Part shown: piece after piece, positions 59,237 to 64,000 of the stretch
Layout of the letters: the number at the start of each line of letters is the position of its first letter
Position numbering within the stretch: position 1 is the stretch's first letter
Assembly (NCBI RefSeq): GCF_900116555.1
Contig: NZ_FPAT01000007.1
Span: forward strand, 62,001 to 126,000
Length of the DNA stretch: 64,000 nucleotides
Origin: Actinopolyspora lacussalsi subsp. righensis
GTDB taxonomy: Bacteria > Actinomycetota > Actinomycetes > Mycobacteriales > Pseudonocardiaceae
Direction of reading: 5' to 3'
Position numbers and translations under genes: made by a program
Notes under the pieces: model-generated
Seen by the model: the letters and a program-made list of their open reading frames with translations, nothing else
Database searches by the model: none
Told to the model about the DNA's origin: nothing

Positions 59237-60694
59237 TCAGCGGTCGTCGTCCTCGCCGCGTTCCTCGCCGGTGGAATCCTCCGAACCGGACTCGCCCGCC
59301 TGCTCGGCGGCCTCGGCCCGTCGAATGGCCGCGATCGGATCGTCCAGATCCTCGTTGCTCTGTCCCCAGCGATCGGCGAAGTCCAGCGGCTCGTCCAGAT
59401 CGGAACCGTCCGGCAACAGATCCGGGTGATCCCAGACCCGGTCACGGCTCGTGACACCGTGCCGTTCCGTGAGCAGCCGCCACAGCGATGCCGCCGCCCG
59501 CAGCCGACGCGGACGCAGCTGCAGTCCCACGAGGGTCGCGAAGGTCTGCTCGGCGGGTCCGCCGGTGGCACGCCTGCGCCGCACCGTCTCGCTGAGCGCG
59601 TCGGCTCCGGGCAGTCGTTCCCCGACCGCGTCGGCGACCACCACGTCGACCCAGCCCTCGACCAGGGCCAGCAGCGTCTCCAACCGGGTCAGCGCGGCCT
59701 GCTGCTCGTCGGTGGTTCGCGGTTCCAGCATGCCGGAGTTCATCAACTCCTGCATCGAGTTCGGGTCGCTCGGATCGACCTTGCTCGCCAGGTCCTCCAG
59801 CGAGGAGGTGTCGATGTGGATACCGCGTGCGTACTCCTCGACGGTCGCCAGCAACCGCTGCCGCAGCCAGGGCACGTGACTGAACAGCCGGTGGTGCGCG
59901 GCCTCCCGTGCCGCCAGGAAGACGGTCACCTCACTGGCGGGGCGATCCAGGCCCTTCCCGAAACGCTCGATGTTGGCGGGCAGCAGCGCGGCCGTCCCGT
60001 CCGGGCCGAGTGGAAGCCCCACATCGGTGGAGGTGAGCACTTCACCGCCGAGCTGTGCCAGCCCGTTGCCCAGCTGGGACCCGAAGGTCAGCCCGCCCAT
60101 CTGGCCGAGCATGGACACGATCGGCCCCGCGGCCTGCTTGGCCTCGTCCGGCAGCGCTTCCAGCCACGCCTCGGAGACGCGCTCGGCCACCGGATCGCAC
60201 AGCCGCTTCCAAGTGGGCAGCGTGTTGTCCACCCAGTCGCCTGCCGACCAGGACCGCACCACGTGCGTACCGGTCGGGAAGGCGGTCGTGGGGTCCAGCC
60301 AGAGCTCGGCGAGCTGGATGCCGTCCTCGACGGCCTTGGTCTGCTGCTGGGTCGGTCGCTCGGTGTGCTTGTTGCTCTGCAGCTGCTGGTGGGCCAGCTG
60401 CTTGGCCAGGTCGTAGTTGACCGGCCCCGAATCGCCACTCGAGGAGTGGCTGAGGGCCTGCCCGAGCTGGGTCAGCATCTGGCCGAGCGCGCTGATGTCG
60501 AAATTCGGCATACCGCCGGAACCGGGCATGCCCCCGGGACCCGGCATCCCGCCGAAGCCGGGGAAGGAACCCGCTCCTCCGGAAAAGCCGGCGCCGCCCC
60601 CGGAGCCACCGTCCGATGAGTCGCCCCTGTTGCGATCATCGGGTTCCTCGTTGTCGGGATCTTGGGGGCCGAACCCGAAGGGCACATCACTCAT
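59237..60694 (-). CDS. Zincin-like DUF2342 protein (Rv3195-like)
   Basis: This is a 485-residue protein from ATG 60694. The N-terminus is Gly/Pro/Ser-rich (about 100 residues). The body matches the actinobacterial zincin_2 family, with REAAHHRLFSHVPWL as the metal-site region. The C-terminal tail is acidic (ESGSEDSTGEERGEDDD). It lies divergently to the PDZ-Lon gene, as in M. tuberculosis. It is a likely metal-dependent hydrolase; activity has not been shown to my knowledge. Confidence 0.82.
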   Translation of the reverse strand: MSDVPFGFGPQDPDNEEPDDRNRGDSSDGGSGGGAGFSGGAGSFPGFGGMPGPGGMPGSGGMPNFDISALGQMLTQLGQALSHSSSGDSGPVNYDLAKQLAHQQLQSNKHTERPTQQQTKAVEDGIQLAELWLDPTTAFPTGTHVVRSWSAGDWVDNTLPTWKRLCDPVAERVSEAWLEALPDEAKQAAGPIVSMLGQMGGLTFGSQLGNGLAQLGGEVLTSTDVGLPLGPDGTAALLPANIERFGKGLDRPASEVTVFLAAREAAHHRLFSHVPWLRQRLLATVEEYARGIHIDTSSLEDLASKVDPSDPNSMQELMNSGMLEPRTTDEQQAALTRLETLLALVEGWVDVVVADAVGERLPGADALSETVRRRRATGGPAEQTFATLVGLQLRPRRLRAAASLWRLLTERHGVTSRDRVWDHPDLLPDGSDLDEPLDFADRWGQSNEDLDDPIAAIRRAEAAEQAGESGSEDSTGEERGEDDDR

Positions 60695-60899
60695 GGTTCC
60701 ACCGTACGCGGAACAGGCGGGCGGGCAGTAGGTGAGCGGTCGGCCGCTCGCCGAGGGCGAACGTGGTGTCGAGATCGTCGTCACCCGACTCGAGATCGTC
60801 CCAGCCTGGGCTCGAGATCGTCCCCGCCGAACTCCACATCTCGGGCGCCACGCAAGTCGCCCGCCGGCCGTCAGTGTGCGGCACGTAGGGTGTCGTGCT

Positions 60900-61922
60900 G
60901 TGAGTCGCCGTACCTGGACCCTGCTTACGAGTGTCGTTCTGGTCGTGGTCTTCGGGCTGCTGGGAGTTTTCGTTCCGGTGCCCTACGTGGCACTGGGACC
61001 CGGGCCCACCCATGACACGCTCGGCTCTTCACAGGGCAGGCAGGTAGTCCGGATCGATGGTACGAAGACCTTCCCGACGGATGGCCACCTCAACATGACC
61101 ACCGTCTCGGTCACCGACGAGCTGTCGATCTTCAGCGCGCTGACCTTCTGGGTGAGCGGTGACTACGCCCTGGCGCCCCGCGAGCTCTACTTCCCGCCGG
61201 ACAAGACCGAGCAGCAGGTCCAACGGACCAACACGCGCGCTTTCCGCGACTCGCAGAACGCCGCCGAGACCGCGGCGCTGCGTCATCTCGGTTACCCCAC
61301 CGAGCTCGTCGCCGAGGAGATAGTCGCCGACAGCCCCGCCGAAGGGGTGATCCAGCCGGGGGACGAGCTGATCGCGGCGAACGGCACCGAGCTGAGCGAC
61401 CCGCGGTCGTTGGTGGACGCCCTGTCGGGCATCGAGCCGGGCCAGCGGGTCACCATCCGGTTCAGACACGAGCAGCAGCCGCAGCGGACCACCATCCGGC
61501 TCGCGCAACCGCCGGACGACCGCTCCCAGGGGTTCCTGGGTGTGCAACCCGGGCTGCGTCCGCGGGTCGATTTCGATGTCGACATCAGGCTGCCCGACAT
61601 CGGTGGCCCCTCAGCCGGGCTGATGTTCTCGCTGGCCGTGGTGGACAAACTCACCCCGGGCCAACTCACGGACGGCAAGTTCATCGCGGGCACCGGTGAG
61701 ATCGACTCGCAGGGCAACGTGGGCCGCATCGGCGGTATCGGTTTCAAGATAACCAAGGCCCACGAGGCGGGCGCCGAGATCTTCCTGGTTCCGGAGGGCA
61801 ACTGCGCCGCGGCCGAGTCCCAGGCCCCCGAGGACATGCGGCTGATCGAGGTGGGAACCCTCGACGAGGCGGTCGACGCGCTCGAGTCCGTACGGGCGGG
61901 GGAGACACCCCCGCGCTGCTGA
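60900..61922 (+). CDS. PDZ-domain Lon-like serine protease (Rv3194c-like)
   Basis: This is a 340-residue protein from GTG 60900. One N-terminal helix (TLLTSVVLVVVFGLLGVFVP) anchors it. A PDZ domain (about 140-215; DSPAEGVIQPGDELIAANGT) precedes the S16 Lon-type domain. The Ser-Lys dyad is visible as Ser238 (GGPSAGLMFSL) and Lys283 (GFKITKAHEAG), spaced as in Lon. It has no ATPase part. It probably cleaves membrane or secreted proteins. Confidence 0.92.
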   Translation: MSRRTWTLLTSVVLVVVFGLLGVFVPVPYVALGPGPTHDTLGSSQGRQVVRIDGTKTFPTDGHLNMTTVSVTDELSIFSALTFWVSGDYALAPRELYFPPDKTEQQVQRTNTRAFRDSQNAAETAALRHLGYPTELVAEEIVADSPAEGVIQPGDELIAANGTELSDPRSLVDALSGIEPGQRVTIRFRHEQQPQRTTIRLAQPPDDRSQGFLGVQPGLRPRVDFDVDIRLPDIGGPSAGLMFSLAVVDKLTPGQLTDGKFIAGTGEIDSQGNVGRIGGIGFKITKAHEAGAEIFLVPEGNCAAAESQAPEDMRLIEVGTLDEAVDALESVRAGETPPRC

Positions 61923-62014
61923 TTCGGCGCGGCACCCGGTGGGATCCGGGTGCCGACAGCCGTGCGATCAGGATCCGAAGTGGCGCTCACCGGCCTCGGA
62001 TCCCCGACGGAACG

Positions 62015-62578
62015 TCACTCCTCGAAGGTGGCGTGCATCGCGTTGAGCAGGTTCGGTGCCAGAGCGCTGTCCTCGACGAGCTCACCCTCCTCCCGCTCCG
62101 GATCACCGTCGAAGCCGTCGTCGACCTCGGGATCCTTGTTGCGCAACCGCAGCAGGCAGGTCTGCGTTCCGCCGCGCAGTACGGCGGCGACCAGCCGTGC
62201 TTCCCGGCGTTCCGGATGTTGCGCGGCGGCGCTCCGCGCGGCGTCGTCCTCGCTCGGGAGCTCCTGCTCTGCCTCCGGGGGCAACACCACGATCTCCTGG
62301 ACCAGCGCGCAGCCCAGTACCCGTTCCGGCCAGCCGATACCAGCCAGGGCCTCTCCGATGTCGTTGCCGGGCAGCTCTTCCTGCTCCACCGGCGTCAGTG
62401 TCGAACTCGTGTTGAGCTGTTCGGCCAGGCCGGGCTCGGCCTCCAGCAGCTCCGCGGTATCGACCAGCGCGAACATTCTGGCCGGCCGTTCCCAGCCTTC
62501 CGAAGCCACGAACTGCTCGATCTCGCGTGCCACCGCGGGCAACCCCGCGGTCATTTCCTCGGTGATAGCGGACGACAT
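62015..62578 (-). CDS. PPA1309-like protein
   Basis: This is a 187-residue protein from ATG 62578. It is acidic, with MFALVDTAELLEAEPGLAEQ near the start and GWPERVLGCALVQEIVVLPP in the middle. It matches an actinobacterial family of unknown function (PPA1309 type). It is convergent with the PDZ-Lon gene and divergent from UPF0182. Confidence 0.75.
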   Translation of the reverse strand: MSSAITEEMTAGLPAVAREIEQFVASEGWERPARMFALVDTAELLEAEPGLAEQLNTSSTLTPVEQEELPGNDIGEALAGIGWPERVLGCALVQEIVVLPPEAEQELPSEDDAARSAAAQHPERREARLVAAVLRGGTQTCLLRLRNKDPEVDDGFDGDPEREEGELVEDSALAPNLLNAMHATFEE

Positions 62579-62816
62579 TCGCCCATCGTCGCACCGCCGA
62601 GACCTCCCGGTTCGATCCCCGTGACAGCGCTCGTCGCAGGTGATCGGCACACCTTTCCACCTGGTGATCCCACGCTGGGCGGGATGTCCGTTTGATGCGA
62701 ATTCGCGGGCGCGTCCCACCATCTCGTGACGAGGTCGTAGAGTTGTCCGCACGGGAGCCCGGGTCGCACCGGTGACCCGGCCCCGTTGCCCGCGGATCGT
62801 CACCAGGGAGTGCGCT

Positions 62817-64000
62817 GTGGCCACGAGGCCGGTAGGAGTACCCAATTTGTCCCGGCGAAGCCGGATCCTTCTGATCCTGGGCGCGGTCGTGCTGGTAGGA
62901 CTGATAGTCGGATCACGCCTGATCGGGACATACGTCAATTGGCTGTGGTTCGGCAGTATCGACTACCGGGGGATCTTCACGACGATCGTGCTCACCCGGA
63001 TCGTGTTGTTCGTCTGTGCGGCCGTTTTCCTCGCCGGAGTCCTGGCGTTGAACCTCTGGCTGGCCTATCGCACCAGACCCGTGTTCGTGCCGCTCGGAAG
63101 TGGGCAGGACGACCCGTTGATGCGGTACCGCACCGTCATCACGCAGCGGTCCAAGTGGTTCGGCATCGGAATCCCGGCGATCGTCGGTGCCATCGGTGGT
63201 CTGGCCGCCACCGGTGACTGGCGCATGGTGCAGCTGTTCCTGAACCGCACCCCGTTCGGGACCGAGGACCCGGTCTTCGGCCACGACATCAGCCTCTACA
63301 TCTTCCAGCTGCCGTTCTTCCGCTGGCTGCTGGCATGGGCGTTCATCGCCGTCACGCTGTCGTTCTTCGGCGCACTGGCCGTGCACTACATCTTCGGTGG
63401 CATCAAGCTCGCGGGCAGGTCCGGGCAGATCTCGCAGCCCGCCCGGATCCAGCTCGCCCTGTTGGCCGGGATCTTCGTGCTGCTCAAGGCCGTCGACTTC
63501 TTCTTCGACCGCTGGGATCTGCTGCTTTCGCAGCGCAGTGAGCTGTTCACCGGTGCCAGCTACACCGACCTCAACGCGGTGATGCCCGCGAAGGTGATCC
63601 TGCTGTGCATCTCCATCATCTGCGCCCTGGCCTTCTTCGCCGTCGTGTTCCTGCGCAACCTGCAGATTCCGGCGTTGGCGACGGTGTTGCTGGTGCTGTC
63701 CAGTCTGGTCATCGGCGCGCTGTGGCCCGCACTGCTGCAGCAGTTCTCGGTCGAACCCAACGCCAACCAGCGCGAGGCGACCTCGATCGAGCGCAACATA
63801 GCCGCCACCAGGCAGGCCTTCGGTATCAGCAAGGAGGACGTGACAGTTCGCGAGAACTACACGCAGGGCGGTGGCTCGGACTCTGGTGACTCCGGCTCCG
63901 GCTCCGACTCCGGTTCGAGCGGCTCCGATGTAACTCCGGAGGACGTCGCCGAGGACACCGGCACCGTCTCCAACGTGCGACTGCTCGACCCGAGCCTGCT
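62817..64000 (+). CDS. UPF0182-family membrane protein, 3' end outside window
   Basis: Start GTG 62817 has agggag at 6 nt. 394 residues are visible before the window ends. A short basic N-terminus (MATRPVGVPNLSRRSR) is followed by about seven hydrophobic helices, with VNWLWFGSIDYRGIFTTIVL as a family mark. Just before the edge there is a Ser/Gly/Asp-rich stretch (about 353-375). The complete family is roughly 950-1,000 residues. Function unknown. Confidence 0.9.
   Translation, partial: MATRPVGVPNLSRRSRILLILGAVVLVGLIVGSRLIGTYVNWLWFGSIDYRGIFTTIVLTRIVLFVCAAVFLAGVLALNLWLAYRTRPVFVPLGSGQDDPLMRYRTVITQRSKWFGIGIPAIVGAIGGLAATGDWRMVQLFLNRTPFGTEDPVFGHDISLYIFQLPFFRWLLAWAFIAVTLSFFGALAVHYIFGGIKLAGRSGQISQPARIQLALLAGIFVLLKAVDFFFDRWDLLLSQRSELFTGASYTDLNAVMPAKVILLCISIICALAFFAVVFLRNLQIPALATVLLVLSSLVIGALWPALLQQFSVEPNANQREATSIERNIAATRQAFGISKEDVTVRENYTQGGGSDSGDSGSGSDSGSSGSDVTPEDVAEDTGTVSNVRLLDPSL

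Noticed and set aside
1-64000. CRISPR array, tRNA, rRNA, transposase or prophage genes
   Set aside because: I looked for regular spacer repeats, T-arm sequences and DDE/integrase motifs in all gaps and saw none. The tandem repeats are too short and unspaced to be CRISPR.

Overview
The window is high-GC actinobacterial DNA with dense genes, frequent GTG starts, short ATGA/GTGA overlaps and long antisense open frames that come from composition. Gene content and order point to the Mycobacteriales/Pseudonocardiales side of Actinomycetota. Several blocks match, from memory, the Rv3193c-Rv3212 neighbourhood of Mycobacterium tuberculosis: UPF0182, PDZ-Lon protease, DUF2342, ABC1 kinase, whiB7, uvrD2, nudC, K+ channel, adnB/adnA, an alkyltransferase-like gene, moeZ, DUF3152, TetR, DUF3107, MiaE-like ferritin fold and rhlE. 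The long intergenic gaps and accessory genes suggest a Pseudonocardiales member, possibly Actinopolyspora-like. The genus is a guess.

Layout. 1-3.7 kb: a cytochrome P450 cassette made of a truncated P450, a TetR regulator, a [3Fe-4S] ferredoxin, an FAD ferredoxin reductase and a second P450. It is a complete electron-transfer chain with its regulator. 4-14.6 kb: a pentapeptide-repeat protein, a very large patatin-like membrane protein, a CPBP protease, a stress-type membrane protein, a secreted CAP protein, a 31-residue membrane peptide, CorA and a Nudix hydrolase. 14.8-18.1 kb: small membrane and PH-domain proteins, a PHP phosphoesterase and an Fe-S RecB-family nuclease. 18.4-23.9 kb: the rhlE/MiaE-like/DUF3107/DUF4873 block. 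24.1-28 kb: two TetR genes around a diiron oxygenase and an alpha/beta hydrolase, with a perfect operator-like palindrome. 28.5-40.3 kb: DUF3152 metalloprotease-like protein, moeZ, a TIGR02569-type protein, a HemD-like protein, an alkyltransferase-like protein and adnAB. 40.4-47.5 kb: a less conserved stretch with hypothetical genes, DoxX, a secreted GH43-like protein, a K+ channel and a zinc metallopeptidase. 47.7-53.7 kb: a paired M16 peptidase operon running into nudC, then uvrD2. 53.9-54.9 kb: whiB7 with a recognisable promoter, upstream ORF and strong intrinsic terminator, followed by a small basic ORF. 55-64 kb: a methyltransferase, an ABC1-family protein, a zinc ribbon, a YgjP-like peptidase, DUF2342, the PDZ-Lon protease, a PPA1309 protein and the start of a UPF0182 membrane protein that runs off the window.

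The most unusual non-coding signal is a dispersed repeat family. A roughly 67-bp module is seen at 10.4, 18.3, 31.0 and 56.2 kb. A hairpin with CGATTTC and GAAATCG arms and a 4-nt loop is seen at 3.8, 18.4, 31.2, 41.1 and 56.3 kb. Each copy lies downstream of a gene and can be read in that gene's direction. Two copies keep the stem through G-U wobbles. The family behaves like a modular 3'-end element. No CRISPR array, rRNA, tRNA, transposase or phage gene was seen.
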